Origin: Methylorubrum populi
GTDB taxonomy: Bacteria > Pseudomonadota > Alphaproteobacteria > Rhizobiales > Beijerinckiaceae
Assembly: GCF_002355515.1 (NCBI RefSeq)
Contig: NZ_AP014809.1
Location: 5,418,501 to 5,482,500 of the forward strand
Direction: 5' to 3'
DNA length: 64,000 bases
The notes under the pieces are model-generated. The model had not been told where the DNA came from. It did not search any database and was given only the letters and a program-made list of their open reading frames with translations. Position numbers and translations under genes: made by a program. Positions 20,328 to 28,763 of the stretch are shown one piece after another (within the stretch, counting starts at the first letter, position 1; every line of letters starts with the position of its first letter).

Positions 20328-21341
20328 ATGTCCCAATCCCTCGACCTTCTCGTCCTCGGCAACGCCATCGTCGATCTCATCGCCCATGCCGACGAGGATT
20401 TCCTCGTCCAGCAGGGCGTGGCGAAGGGCGCGATGCAGCTCATCGACGAGCCGCGGGCCGAGAACCTCTTCGAGGTGATGGGGCCGGCCACCGTCGTCTC
20501 TGGCGGCTCGGGCGCCAACACGGCGGTCGGCGCGGCGCTGCTCGGCGCCAAGACCGGCTTCGTCGGCAAGGTGCACGAGGACGAACTCGGCCGGCTGTTC
20601 AGCCACGACCTGAAGGCGACCGGCGTGCGCTTCGACGTGCCCGCCGCCACCGAGGGCCCGGCCACCGCCCGCTGCTTCATCCTGGTGACGCCCGATGGCG
20701 AGCGCACCATGAACACCTATCTCGGCGCCTGCCAGGGCCTCTCCCCCGACGACGTGGACGAGGCCACGGTCCGCTCGGCCCGCGTCACCTATCTCGAAGG
20801 TTATCTGTGGGATCCGCCCGCCGCCAAGGATGCGTTCCGCAAGGCGGTGAAGGTCGCGCATTCCGCCGGCAACGCCGTCGCGCTGACCCTGTCGGACGCC
20901 TTCTGCGTCGGCCGCTACCGCGACGAGTTCCTCGAACTCATCCGCAACGGCAGCATCGACATCCTGTTCGCCAATATCGGCGAGCTGCAGAGCCTCTACC
21001 AAACGGACGACCCGGATGCGGCGGTCGCGGCGCTGCGCGAGGAGCGCGGCGTCAAGGGCACGCACCTGCTCGGCCTCGTCACCCGCTCGGCTCAGGGCGC
21101 GCTCGTGGTGCGCGGCGGCGAGGTGCGGGCGGTGGACGCCTTCCCGGCGCGCGAGGTGGTCGACACCACGGGAGCGGGCGATCTGTTCGCGGCGGGCTTC
21201 CTGGCCGGCTACACCCGCGGCATCGATTACGTGGCCTCGGCCCGTCTCGGTGCGCTCGCGGCGGCCGAGGTGATCGAGCATATCGGCGCCCGGCCGCAGC
21301 GGGATCTTCTGGCCCTGGCCCGCGAGCACCGGCTCATCTGA
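20328..21341 (+). CDS. PfkB-family carbohydrate/adenosine kinase
   Basis: The 337-residue cytosolic kinase has the PfkB fold. The N-terminal signature GGSGANTAVGAALLG lies at about 57-71, and the C-terminal signature VDTTGAGDLFAAGF (about 277-290) contains the anion hole and the catalytic Asp. In this order such proteins next to core genes are generally annotated as adenosine kinase, but PfkB members differ mainly in small lid residues, so the substrate (adenosine, ribose or another sugar) is not settled. I chose ATG 20328, since similarity begins at once after it; 15 codons more are open upstream. Confidence 0.85.
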   Translation: MSQSLDLLVLGNAIVDLIAHADEDFLVQQGVAKGAMQLIDEPRAENLFEVMGPATVVSGGSGANTAVGAALLGAKTGFVGKVHEDELGRLFSHDLKATGVRFDVPAATEGPATARCFILVTPDGERTMNTYLGACQGLSPDDVDEATVRSARVTYLEGYLWDPPAAKDAFRKAVKVAHSAGNAVALTLSDAFCVGRYRDEFLELIRNGSIDILFANIGELQSLYQTDDPDAAVAALREERGVKGTHLLGLVTRSAQGALVVRGGEVRAVDAFPAREVVDTTGAGDLFAAGFLAGYTRGIDYVASARLGALAAAEVIEHIGARPQRDLLALAREHRLI

Positions 21342-21358
21342 GGCCCCCGTTGACGGGA

Positions 21359-21383
21359 TCCGGCGCCCTTTAGGGGCGCCGGA
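21359..21383. terminator. Hairpin between convergent genes
   Basis: TCCGGCGCCC and GGGCGCCGGA form a perfect 10-bp stem with a 5-nt loop between the kinase stop and the FKBP stop. There is no T-run, so it is a possible shared terminator by position only. Confidence 0.4.
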
Positions 21384-21396
21384 CGGGACGCGACGA

Positions 21397-21819
21397 TCAG
21401 CGCGAGCCGATCAGCTCGACGTCGAAGATCAGCGTCGCGTTCGGCGGGATCACGCCGCCGGCGCCGCGGGCGCCGTAGCCGAGCGCCGGCGGGATCGTCA
21501 GGATGCGGCGGCCGCCGGCCTTCATCGTGGCGACGCCTTCGTCCCAGCCGCGGATTACCTGGCCCGCGCCGATGGTGAAGGAGAAGGGCTGGCCGCGGTC
21601 GCGCGACGAGTCGAACTTCTTGCCCCGCTTGCCGCCGCCCTCGTCGAGCCAGCCGGTGTAGTGGACGGTGACCTGCTGGCCGGTCTTCGGCTCGGGGCCG
21701 GTGCCGATCACCTCGTCGGTGTAGCTGAGGCCCGAGGGCAGCGTCACGGGCTGGGCGGCGGAAGCGGCACTGGTCATGGCGAGGGCGATGGCTCCGGCTA
21801 TGGGAAGGATCGAGCGCAT
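21397..21819 (-). CDS. Periplasmic FKBP-type peptidyl-prolyl cis-trans isomerase
   Basis: This 140-residue protein has a signal peptide (about 1-21, ending SAA) and a single FKBP domain. Motifs include [53 protein letters not shown] and a final strand FDVELI. The active-site Tyr/Phe/Asp/Trp positions of FKBPs appear to be present. It probably speeds proline isomerisation in exported proteins. It faces the kinase convergently across a hairpin. Confidence 0.92.
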   Translation of the reverse strand: MRSILPIAGAIALAMTSAASAAQPVTLPSGLSYTDEVIGTGPEPKTGQQVTVHYTGWLDEGGGKRGKKFDSSRDRGQPFSFTIGAGQVIRGWDEGVATMKAGGRRILTIPPALGYGARGAGGVIPPNATLIFDVELIGSR

Positions 21820-21885
21820 GGTTTCGTCTCGGCGCGTCGTCGCTGACGACGGGGCGCGCGGGTTAGCACGCGCCCGGCCGCAAGG

Positions 21886-22353
21886 CTAATAGCGGGCGCT
21901 GACGGCCCCTCGCTCGATCGCCGGGCAGGCGCCGGCCTGCGGGCCGACGACGAGGTCGCCCTGCCGCGGATTGTTGAGGGCGAGCGGTCCCGTCTCCTTC
22001 CGGCCGATGAAGCCGCCGCCGAGCTGGTCCTCGAAGAAGCCGTCGCCGAAGCGGATGTAGCAGCGGTCGATGATCGCCACCGTGTCGTAGCTCGCCCGGT
22101 AGGCGGCCTGCTCCGGCAACGCTCCGGGGCCGCAGGTCAGCGCCACGTCGATGCGGCCGGATTGGTAATAGTTGATCGTCTGCGAGCGGCCCGGCCGCAC
22201 CGCGACCCAGGGGCCGCCGTCGCGGCTGACGAGGGCGATGTAGCCCGACTTGTTGACGATGCGCCGGGCGCAGGACGCGTCCGCGGACGTAATCCCTGTC
22301 GCCGCAACGGCGAGGGCCGCCGCAAGTCCGAGTGCCGTGCTCAACTTACGCAT
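21886..22353 (-). CDS. Secreted protein of unknown function
   Basis: The 155-residue product has a signal peptide (about 1-26, ending ADA-SC). The mature part has Cys at CARRI, TCGPG, DRCYI and GACPA, suggesting two disulfides. Strand-like segments follow: NKSGYIALVSRDGGPW and RSQTINYYQSGRIDVAL. I chose ATG 22353 because it has a GGAGG ribosome-binding site 6 nt upstream and opens directly into the signal peptide; the frame continues upstream without family features. No known domain is recognised. Confidence 0.7.
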   Translation of the reverse strand: MRKLSTALGLAAALAVAATGITSADASCARRIVNKSGYIALVSRDGGPWVAVRPGRSQTINYYQSGRIDVALTCGPGALPEQAAYRASYDTVAIIDRCYIRFGDGFFEDQLGGGFIGRKETGPLALNNPRQGDLVVGPQAGACPAIERGAVSARY

Positions 22354-22714
22354 CAATCCCTCCGCTCGCTCACCCGACGCTCGCCGACTCCGGAAAGGTG
22401 CGCTTCCCGACGGCCACGCTTTCGCCGACAACCGGGAGCCGGCCCACGCGTTCCATCGATCGCAGCTTGCGTGACAGGCCTCCGATCCCTGATCCGCAAA
22501 TCGCATGCAAAACGGGTTGCCTTGACCTCGGAGCGACCCGTAAAAACAATTCAAAATGCGGGCGAGTCCAGCGGGGCGCGGGACCGCAAACGGCGCTGCC
22601 GCGGGACGGCTCGCTCAGAACGGGAGATTCGTCCGATGGATTGCTGTCAGGCATCCGAGGGAACTGGCGACTCGCCTTGTGCGTGCGAACTCGTCGCGGC
22701 GCGCGGCTGAGCCG
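22354..22714. other. Divergent promoter region (361 bp)
   Basis: This gap lies between the minus-strand secreted protein and the plus-strand CoA-transferase. No gene is supported. It holds one candidate plus-strand promoter (listed separately) inside a locally AT-rich patch near 22540-22560. The first promoter for the minus-strand gene was not recognised. Confidence 0.5.
22522..22550 (+). promoter_or_regulatory. Candidate promoter for the CoA-transferase/crotonase pair
   Basis: TTGACC (22522-22527), a 17-bp spacer and AACAAT (22545-22550) fit a sigma-70-type promoter, in an AT-rich patch about 165 bp before the start codon. The distance to the gene is long, so this is tentative. Confidence 0.3.
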
Positions 22715-23935
22715 ATGACGGAGGCTTTGAAATCCGGCCCGCTGGTCGGCGTGAAGGTCGTCGAACTCGCTCACATCATGGCCGGCCCGGTCTGCGGGCT
22801 GATGCTCGGCGACATGGGTGCCGAGGTCATCAAGGTCGAGAAGATCGAGGGCGGCGACGACACCCGCCGCTCCGTTCCCCCCGCGATCGCGGGCGAGAGC
22901 GCCGCCTACATGATGATGAATCGCGGCAAGCGCGGGATCGCCCTCGACCTCAAGAGCGCGGACGGCAAGGCGGTGCTGCGCCGCCTGCTCGCCGATGCGG
23001 ACGTGCTGATTGAGAACTACCGCGCGGGGACGATGGAGCGCCTCGATCTCGGCTACGAGGTGCTCCGCCAGGAATTTCCGGGGCTGATCTACTGCTCCCT
23101 CTCCGGCTTCGGCCGATCGGGCCCCTACGCCGAGCGGGCGGGCTTCGACCTCGTGGCGCAGGGCATGAGCGGGCTGATGAGCATCACCGGCGAGCGGCCG
23201 GGTCGCCCGCCGATGAAGTGCGGGCCGCCGGTCACCGACATCACCGCCGGCATCCTGGCGGCGATGGGCGTGCTCGCCGCTCATGTCCACAAGCTGAAAA
23301 CCGGCGAGGGGCAGATCGTCGACACCTCACTGTTCGAGGCCGGCATCACCCTCACCTACTGGCAATCAGCCATCGCCATGGCGACCGGCACGGCGCCGGG
23401 GCCGATGGGCTCGGCCCATCCACTCAATGCGCCCTACGAGGCGTTCGAGACGCAGGACGGCTGGATCACCATCGGAGCCGCCAACCAGACCAACTGGCTG
23501 CGGCTGCTGGCGGTGCTCGGCGCCGAGGATCTCGCCGACGATCCGCGCTTCTCGACCAACCGCGACCGCATGGCGAACCGGGAAGCGCTGGCCGCGGCGC
23601 TCGCCCCGCATTTCCGCACCGCGTCCTCGGCCGATTGGCTCGCGCGGCTGGAGGCCGGCGGCGTGCCGGCCGGGCCGGTCCTCGACGTGCTCGCCATGCA
23701 GGCCGACCCGCAGGCGCGGGCCCGCGAGATGGTCGTCGAGGTCGAGCACGGTCGCGCCGGGCGGATGAGCACCCTCGGCCTTCCGGTGAAGTTCTCCGCG
23801 ACGCCGGGACGGGTGCACGGCCCCGCGCCGCTGCTGGGCGAACATAGCCGCGCCATCCTGGCGCAAGCCGGCTATGACGGGGCGGCGATCGACGATCTGA
23901 TCGCCCGGGGCGTCGTGCGCGAGACGACGGCCTGA
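22715..23935 (+). CDS. Class III CoA-transferase (CaiB/BaiF family)
   Basis: This 406-residue cytosolic enzyme moves CoA between carboxylic acids. N-terminal motifs VVELAHIMAGPVCGLMLGDMG, EVIKVEK and NRGKRGIALDLK are those of formyl-CoA/carnitine CoA-transferases. The catalytic Asp is probably Asp175 in PVTDITAGI, matching the position of Asp169 in formyl-CoA transferase. SLFEAGITLT and APYEAF are also family segments. The crotonase starts 25 bp later, so the two form an operon and probably act in one acyl-CoA pathway. The acyl substrate cannot be told. ATG 22715 fits the usual N-terminus. Confidence 0.9.
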   Translation: MTEALKSGPLVGVKVVELAHIMAGPVCGLMLGDMGAEVIKVEKIEGGDDTRRSVPPAIAGESAAYMMMNRGKRGIALDLKSADGKAVLRRLLADADVLIENYRAGTMERLDLGYEVLRQEFPGLIYCSLSGFGRSGPYAERAGFDLVAQGMSGLMSITGERPGRPPMKCGPPVTDITAGILAAMGVLAAHVHKLKTGEGQIVDTSLFEAGITLTYWQSAIAMATGTAPGPMGSAHPLNAPYEAFETQDGWITIGAANQTNWLRLLAVLGAEDLADDPRFSTNRDRMANREALAAALAPHFRTASSADWLARLEAGGVPAGPVLDVLAMQADPQARAREMVVEVEHGRAGRMSTLGLPVKFSATPGRVHGPAPLLGEHSRAILAQAGYDGAAIDDLIARGVVRETTA

Positions 23936-23960
23936 GAGACGCTTGACGAGGAGCCGCTGC

Positions 23961-24785
23961 ATGAACGCCGACGCCGAGACCGCCTCGACCGACGAACTGC
24001 TCTTCGCGGTGGACGCGGAGGGCATCGCCCGCATCACGCTCAACCGGCCGAAGGCGCGCAACGCCCTGACCTTCGCCATGTATCGCGGGCTGGTCGAACT
24101 GTGCGAGCGGATCGAGGCGGATCGCGCGGTCAAGGCGGTGATCATCACCGGCGCCGGCGACAAGGCGTTCGCGGCCGGCACCGACATCGCCCAGTTCCGC
24201 AGCTTCAGCAAACCGGAGGACGCCATCGGCTACGAGCGCTTCATGGACCGGGTGCTCGGAGGGCTGGAGCGGCTGCGGGTACCGACCATCGCGGCGATCG
24301 CCGGGGCCTGCACCGGCGGCGGCGCGGCCATCGCCGCCGCCTGCGACATGCGCATCGCCAGCCGTGACGCCCGCTTCGGCTTTCCGATCGCCCGGACGCT
24401 CGGCAATTGCCTGTCGCAGAACACCCTGCGGCGCCTCGCGAATCTCATCGGCGGTCCTCGTGTGAAGGACATCCTGTTCACCGCCCGGCTCGTTGAGGCG
24501 CAGGAGGCGCTGGCGATCGGCTTCGTCAACGAGGTGGTGGAGGATGCCACCGCCGTCGCGGCCCGCGCCGACGCGCTCGCCGCCCTGCTCGCGAGCCACG
24601 CGCCGCTCACCCTTCAGGCGACCAAGGAAGGGCTTCGCCGCATCGCCGAGGAAGGCGCGCCGGAGCCCGGCGAGGGCGAACGGCCCGGCGACGACCTGAT
24701 CCTGATGACCTACATGAGCGAGGACTTCCGCGAGGGTATGGAAGCCTTCCTCGGAAAGCGTCCGCCGAACTTCAAGGGGCGATAG
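23961..24785 (+). CDS. Enoyl-CoA hydratase/isomerase (crotonase) family protein
   Basis: This 274-residue protein has the crotonase fold. The two oxyanion-hole segments are present: DKAFAAGTDIAQF and GACTGGGAAIAAACDMRIAS. In the next segment hydratases usually have a glutamate after proline (FxxPE); here it reads FGFPIARTLG, so that catalytic glutamate is replaced and plain hydratase activity is uncertain. The C-terminal ARLVEAQEALAIGFVNEVV is normal. I chose ATG 23961 over a TTG at 23943 because GAGGAG lies 8 nt upstream. It is co-transcribed with the CoA-transferase; a GntR-type regulator follows convergently. Confidence 0.85.
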   Translation: MNADAETASTDELLFAVDAEGIARITLNRPKARNALTFAMYRGLVELCERIEADRAVKAVIITGAGDKAFAAGTDIAQFRSFSKPEDAIGYERFMDRVLGGLERLRVPTIAAIAGACTGGGAAIAAACDMRIASRDARFGFPIARTLGNCLSQNTLRRLANLIGGPRVKDILFTARLVEAQEALAIGFVNEVVEDATAVAARADALAALLASHAPLTLQATKEGLRRIAEEGAPEPGEGERPGDDLILMTYMSEDFREGMEAFLGKRPPNFKGR

Positions 24786-24849
24786 GGCGCTTCGTCCGCG
24801 TCAACGCTTCCGCTCCGCAGCGCGACGGCGGCGCCCTTCCAGGGCCGCC

Positions 24850-25527
24850 TCAGTTCCCCTCCTCGCCGTACATCGCCGCGATCACCGGCTTCTTCGCCCG
24901 GATATGCCGACGCATCAGGGCGGCGAGGCCGTCGGCGTCGCGGGCGCGCAGCAGCGGGATCATGCGCTCGTGCTCCTCGACCGCCTGCGCCCATTGCGCC
25001 TCGGTCTGGTGCGCGCTGTAGCGGGAGCGCTGGATGCGGCCGGTGAGGCCGAGATAGAGGCTGCGCAACTTGCTGTTGCGGCTCGCCAGCATGATGGCTT
25101 CGTGAATCTCGCGGTTGAGGCGGAAGTAGTTCGCCTCGTCGCGCCCCTGCCACGCCGCTACCATGTCGCGATGCATCGCCTCGATCGCGGTCAGCTCCTC
25201 CTCGGTCACCGACCGGCAGGCGAGTTCGCAGGCCGTCGCCTCCAGCCCAGCGATGACCTCGATCATCTCCTCGAGCTCGTTGCGCGAGATGCTCGCGACG
25301 CGCGCCCCGCGGTTGGGCAGCAGTTCCAGCAGCCCTTCCGTCGCGAGGATCTTGATCGCTTCGCGCAGGGGCGTGCGGGAAATCCCGAACCGTTCGGTCA
25401 GCTCGCTTTCGTTGACGCGCGCGCGCGGCTCCAGTTCGCCCTCATTGATCAGTTCACGCATCCGGTCCGCCACCTCGTCGTGAAGGTAGCGGCGGCTGAT
25501 CCCGATACTGGGCTCAATTCTATTCAT
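24850..25527 (-). CDS. GntR-family transcriptional regulator, FCD subfamily
   Basis: The 225-residue regulator has a winged-helix domain (about 15-80, with RVNESELTERFGISRTPLRE) and an all-helical FCD effector domain (about 90-215) that carries metal-ligand-type residues in FRLNREIHEAIM and MRRHIRA. FCD regulators bind small organic acids. A perfect inverted repeat lies 22 bp upstream of its start and is a likely autoregulatory operator. Neighbours are the CoA-transferase/crotonase pair (convergent) and a PLP aldolase (divergent), so the ligand may be a substrate of one of these. Confidence 0.92.
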   Translation of the reverse strand: MNRIEPSIGISRRYLHDEVADRMRELINEGELEPRARVNESELTERFGISRTPLREAIKILATEGLLELLPNRGARVASISRNELEEMIEVIAGLEATACELACRSVTEEELTAIEAMHRDMVAAWQGRDEANYFRLNREIHEAIMLASRNSKLRSLYLGLTGRIQRSRYSAHQTEAQWAQAVEEHERMIPLLRARDADGLAALMRRHIRAKKPVIAAMYGEEGN

Positions 25528-25548
25528 CGAGCTCTCAAAGAATTTTAA

Positions 25549-25564
25549 ATGCGAGACTTCGCAT
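25549..25564. promoter_or_regulatory. Candidate operator of the GntR/FCD regulator
   Basis: ATGCGAGACTTCGCAT has perfect 6-bp arms with a 4-bp centre, in an AT-rich stretch between the divergent regulator and aldolase genes. It lies 22 bp before the regulator start. Symmetry and location fit a dimer-binding site; the consensus of this regulator is not known. Confidence 0.45.
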
Positions 25565-25799
25565 CGTAATTTCTAGGCTTGCGGCTACCGCCTGTCGAGA
25601 TACGTGACCGTTCCCACCTTCGTGAGCCACATGGAAAGTGTTGCGCCGTCAGGCCGCGATCGATCCGGAGGGCCCGACTCCGCGGTCGCGGCGGCTTGCG
25701 ATCAACTGAATTTTTCATGCATTTAGCCGCGGCATGGAAGCCTCGGCTTCGAGGGCGATGACGGGGCCGGCCGGACGTCCAACACCGCATGGATGCACC

Positions 25800-26846
25800 A
25801 TGATTGACCTGTTCAGCGACACCCAGACGCGGCCGACGCCGGGCATGCGCGAGGCCATGGCCCGGGCCGAAGTCGGCGACGAGCAGTCGGGATCCGATCC
25901 GACCACCAACGCGCTGTGCGAGCGGGTGGCCGAAATGCTCGGTCAGGAGGCGGCCGTGTTCATGCCCTCGGGCACGATGTGCAACCTCGCCTCGATCCTC
26001 GTCCATTGCCGGCCCGGCGACGAGATCATCGTCGACGACCAGTCCCACATCTACAACACCGAGGCCGCGGGCGCCGCGGCGATCGGCGGCGTCTCGGTGA
26101 AGCCCCTGCCGACGCGGGTCGGCCTGTTCACCCTCGCCCAGGTCGAAGGGGCGATCCGGGTTCCGCAGCGCACGGCGCCGCGCTCGCGGCTGGTCTCGAT
26201 CGAGCAGACCACGAGCTTTTCCGGGGGCACCGTCTGGGACATCGGCACGATGCGCCTGATCCGCGACTACGCCCAGGCGCGGGGCCTCAAGGCGCATATC
26301 GACGGGGCGCGCTTGCTCAACGCGGTGGTGGCGACCGGCATCCCGGCGGCGGACTACGCTGCCGGGTTCGACAGCGCCTGGATCGATCTCAGCAAGGGGC
26401 TCGGCTGTCCGGTCGGCGCGGTTCTCTGCGGCACGCGGGACTTCGTCGAGCAGGCGTGGCAGTGGAAGTACCGGCTCGGCGGCGCCATGCGCCAGTCGGG
26501 CGTGCTGGCCGCGGCCGGGCTCTACGCCCTCGACCACCACATGACCCAGCTCGCCGCGGACAACGCCCATGCCGGCCGGCTGCACCGGGCGATCGCCGAC
26601 GCGCCGGGGCTGGCCTTCGACCCGACGGCAGGGCAGTCGAACATCCTGTGCTTCACGGTGGAGGCGCTCGGCATCACCGCATCGACCTTCGCCAACGCCT
26701 GTCTCGAAGAGGGGGTGCGGGTGCGGGCGATCGGCACCCATCAGATCCGCGCCACCGCCAATCTCGATGTGGACGGCGCCGGCATCGATCGCGCCGCCGA
26801 GGTGATCCGGGCGAAGGCGGCGCAGTTCGCGGCAAGGGCCGAGTGA
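25800..26846 (+). CDS. Low-specificity L-threonine aldolase family (PLP-dependent, beta-eliminating lyase fold)
   Basis: This 348-residue type I PLP enzyme splits beta-hydroxy amino acids such as threonine into glycine plus an aldehyde. Motifs: FSDTQTRPTPGMREAM at the N-terminus, the Gly/Ser-rich FMPSGTMCNLAS, HIYNTEAAGAA, the conserved Asp in HIDGARLLNA, and Lys199 in DLSKGLGCPVGA as the Schiff-base lysine. I chose ATG 25800, as similarity starts at the second residue; 22 more codons are open upstream. It diverges from the GntR regulator and may be under its control. The related phenylserine aldolases cannot be excluded. Confidence 0.9.
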   Translation: MIDLFSDTQTRPTPGMREAMARAEVGDEQSGSDPTTNALCERVAEMLGQEAAVFMPSGTMCNLASILVHCRPGDEIIVDDQSHIYNTEAAGAAAIGGVSVKPLPTRVGLFTLAQVEGAIRVPQRTAPRSRLVSIEQTTSFSGGTVWDIGTMRLIRDYAQARGLKAHIDGARLLNAVVATGIPAADYAAGFDSAWIDLSKGLGCPVGAVLCGTRDFVEQAWQWKYRLGGAMRQSGVLAAAGLYALDHHMTQLAADNAHAGRLHRAIADAPGLAFDPTAGQSNILCFTVEALGITASTFANACLEEGVRVRAIGTHQIRATANLDVDGAGIDRAAEVIRAKAAQFAARAE

Positions 26847-26907
26847 CGGGAGCTCCCCGATTTCACTCCAGGCCTATGCGGGCTTGGCCCGTTTGAGCCT
26901 CGACGGT

Positions 26908-26934
26908 GGGCGGCACCTCCGAAGGGCGCCGCCC
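26908..26934. terminator. Hairpin between convergent genes
   Basis: GGGCGGC and GCCGCCC pair perfectly, with a mismatch and two further pairs inside, between the aldolase and DUF4142 stop codons. Poly-T is absent, so this is only a likely shared terminator. Confidence 0.35.
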
Positions 26935-26947
26935 GAATGGCAGAAAT

Positions 26948-27490
26948 CTACTTCTTGTTGAGATCCTGAGCCATCTTCAGGTGCTCGTCGAGATGCGGCT
27001 TGGTCTTGATGGCGAAGGCCTTCAGGGCCGCGTTGTCGCCGCCCTCGGCGTAGCGCTTGTAGAGGTCGGTGGCGTTCTTGTGCGCCGTGACCTGATCGTC
27101 GTGATACTGCTTGGTGAAGTCCTCGCCGCTCAGGCTCTTGAGCTTGTCGAGCTTGCTCTGGTGGCTCGAATCCAGCTCGGTCGGCAGGGTGAGCTTCATG
27201 TCGCCGGTCTGGACCACGGATTTCAGCTCGTCCGAGGTCTTCTTGTGGTCGTCGATCATCTTCTGGGCGAAGGCCTTGGTCTTCTCGTCGGACTTCTCAA
27301 GAGCGAGCTTGCTCGACTGGTTCTCGAACATGTCGCTGATGACGGCCTGCGTCACGAAATCCTGGCTCGAAGGGGCGACGCCGATCAGCGAGTTCACGCC
27401 GGTCTTCTCGCCGACGGACTGGGCATGGGCCGGCATCCCCGCCGCGCCCAGCAGGAGCAGGCAGGCGGCGGCGGTGAGTGTCGTTCTCAT
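26948..27490 (-). CDS. DUF4142 secreted protein, probable general-stress protein
   Basis: The 180-residue product has a signal peptide (about 1-23, ending AHA-Q) and a DUF4142 domain (about 40-175), a four-helix ferritin-like bundle. Recognisable stretches are SSQDFVTQAVISDMFE, AFAQKMIDDHKKTSDEL and FTKQYHDDQVTAHK with its paired His residues. Molecular function is unknown. Family members are often induced in stress and stationary phase; an EcfG-type promoter lies just upstream and supports that here. I chose ATG 27490, which opens into the signal peptide with GGAG upstream. Confidence 0.88.
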   Translation of the reverse strand: MRTTLTAAACLLLLGAAGMPAHAQSVGEKTGVNSLIGVAPSSQDFVTQAVISDMFENQSSKLALEKSDEKTKAFAQKMIDDHKKTSDELKSVVQTGDMKLTLPTELDSSHQSKLDKLKSLSGEDFTKQYHDDQVTAHKNATDLYKRYAEGGDNAALKAFAIKTKPHLDEHLKMAQDLNKK

Positions 27491-27526
27491 GGACGTCTCC
27501 TCAGGCAAATTCAGACCTGTCGGAGC

Positions 27527-27551
27527 AACCTGAGCGGGCGTGCGATGTTCC
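27527..27551 (-). promoter_or_regulatory. Predicted EcfG (general stress sigma) promoter of the DUF4142 gene
   Basis: On the minus strand GGAAC (27551-27547) and GTT (27529-27527) are 17 bp apart, the spacing of alphaproteobacterial EcfG/RpoE2 promoters. The base before GTT is G rather than the preferred C. The -10 box is about 37 nt from the start codon. Confidence 0.5.
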
Positions 27552-27576
27552 TGAAAGGGTCTCTGGCCAGGCGCCG

Positions 27577-28704
27577 TCACGCGTCGCAGTTCGCCGTCTC
27601 GCGGGCGAGCCAGTCGATGACACAGGAGAGCGCCTTGCGCTCGCTTCCGCCCGCGGCGAGCGATGCCTCGTAGGCGCGGATCTGCCCGTCGGCGCTGGAG
27701 CCGCACTCGGCGATGGTGAGCGCGTGGGCGACCTGGGCGGCGCAGCCGAGGGCCGCGGCATCCTCCGCCACGAGGTCGAGCACCTGCTCGACGAGCCGGC
27801 GCACCGGCACCGCCTCTTCCTTGACCTCGTCGATCAGGGCGGCGTGGATCCCGTCGCGCTGCGCCCGCCAGAGGTTCTCCATCACGAAGCCCCGCGAGGC
27901 GCCGGTCGGCGTGCCGTTGAGGTCGGGCCGGCGCACACAGAGTCGCACGAGGCAGCGGTAGAGCGCGGCGATGGCGAGCGTGTCCTTGAGCCGGGTGCAG
28001 CTATCGGCGACCCGCAATTCGAGGGTCGGGTAGCGGATCGACGGACGGATGTGCCACCACAGATAGGTCGCGTCCTCGATCGCTCCTGCCTGGGTCATCA
28101 CCCGCACGTAGCGCTCGAAATCCCCCGCCCCATCGAACAGCTCGGGCAGGCCGGTGCGCGGCAGCTCGGCATAGGCCCGCAGGCGGTAGCCGGCGAGCCC
28201 CGTGCGGTGGCGCTCGTAGAAGGGCGAGGAGGTGGAGAGCGCGAGCAGCACCGGCAGGAACGGCATCAGCCGGTTGATCAGGTCGATGCGCTGGTCCGGA
28301 TCGGGCACCTCGACATGGACGTGCAGGCCGCTGACGATGGAGCGGCGCCCCACCATCTGCAGGGTCTCGATCATCTTGCGGTAGCGGACCTTGGCGGTCT
28401 CGCGCTGGTCGGTCCAGATCGCTGTGGGATGGGTGCCGGCGGCGAAGACCTTCAGGCCGTGCTCGCGGCCGATGGCGCACAGGCCGGTGCGCAGCTTGGC
28501 CAGCGCCTCGTGCGTCTCCGCGAAGCTCGCCGAGGGCTTGGAGCAGATCTCGGCCTGGCTCTCCAGCATCTCTCGCTCGACGCCCTCCAGGCGGCTGCGC
28601 GCCGCCTTGTGGAAGGCCGAGACCGATTCGCGCGGCGCGGCCCGGGTCCGGCTGCTCGCCAGGAACAGCTCTTCCTCGATGCCGAACCGATACGCGTGTG
28701 CCAT
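27577..28704 (-). CDS. Carboxylate-amine ligase, GCS2 family (YbdK-like glutamate-cysteine ligase homologue)
   Basis: The 375-residue protein is of the YbdK/GCS2 family. It opens with YRFGIEEELFL and has the substrate-site segments SQAEICSKPS, LHVHVEVPD, STSSPFYERHRTGLAGYR and RPSIRYPTLELRVADS. Such proteins catalyse weak gamma-glutamyl-cysteine formation in vitro; the true substrate is usually unknown. The real start is ATG 28704; a further 71 codons are open upstream, overlapping the neighbour. It is the last gene of a minus-strand run after the lipoprotein (59-bp gap). The region from its stop to the DUF4142 promoter is short. Confidence 0.88.
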   Translation of the reverse strand: MAHAYRFGIEEELFLASSRTRAAPRESVSAFHKAARSRLEGVEREMLESQAEICSKPSASFAETHEALAKLRTGLCAIGREHGLKVFAAGTHPTAIWTDQRETAKVRYRKMIETLQMVGRRSIVSGLHVHVEVPDPDQRIDLINRLMPFLPVLLALSTSSPFYERHRTGLAGYRLRAYAELPRTGLPELFDGAGDFERYVRVMTQAGAIEDATYLWWHIRPSIRYPTLELRVADSCTRLKDTLAIAALYRCLVRLCVRRPDLNGTPTGASRGFVMENLWRAQRDGIHAALIDEVKEEAVPVRRLVEQVLDLVAEDAAALGCAAQVAHALTIAECGSSADGQIRAYEASLAAGGSERKALSCVIDWLARETANCDA

Positions 28705-28763
28705 CGTGAGTCCCGCCTGCCCGTCCGGAGCGGAAGCAAGTGCGGGCCCAATCGATCCGCGCG

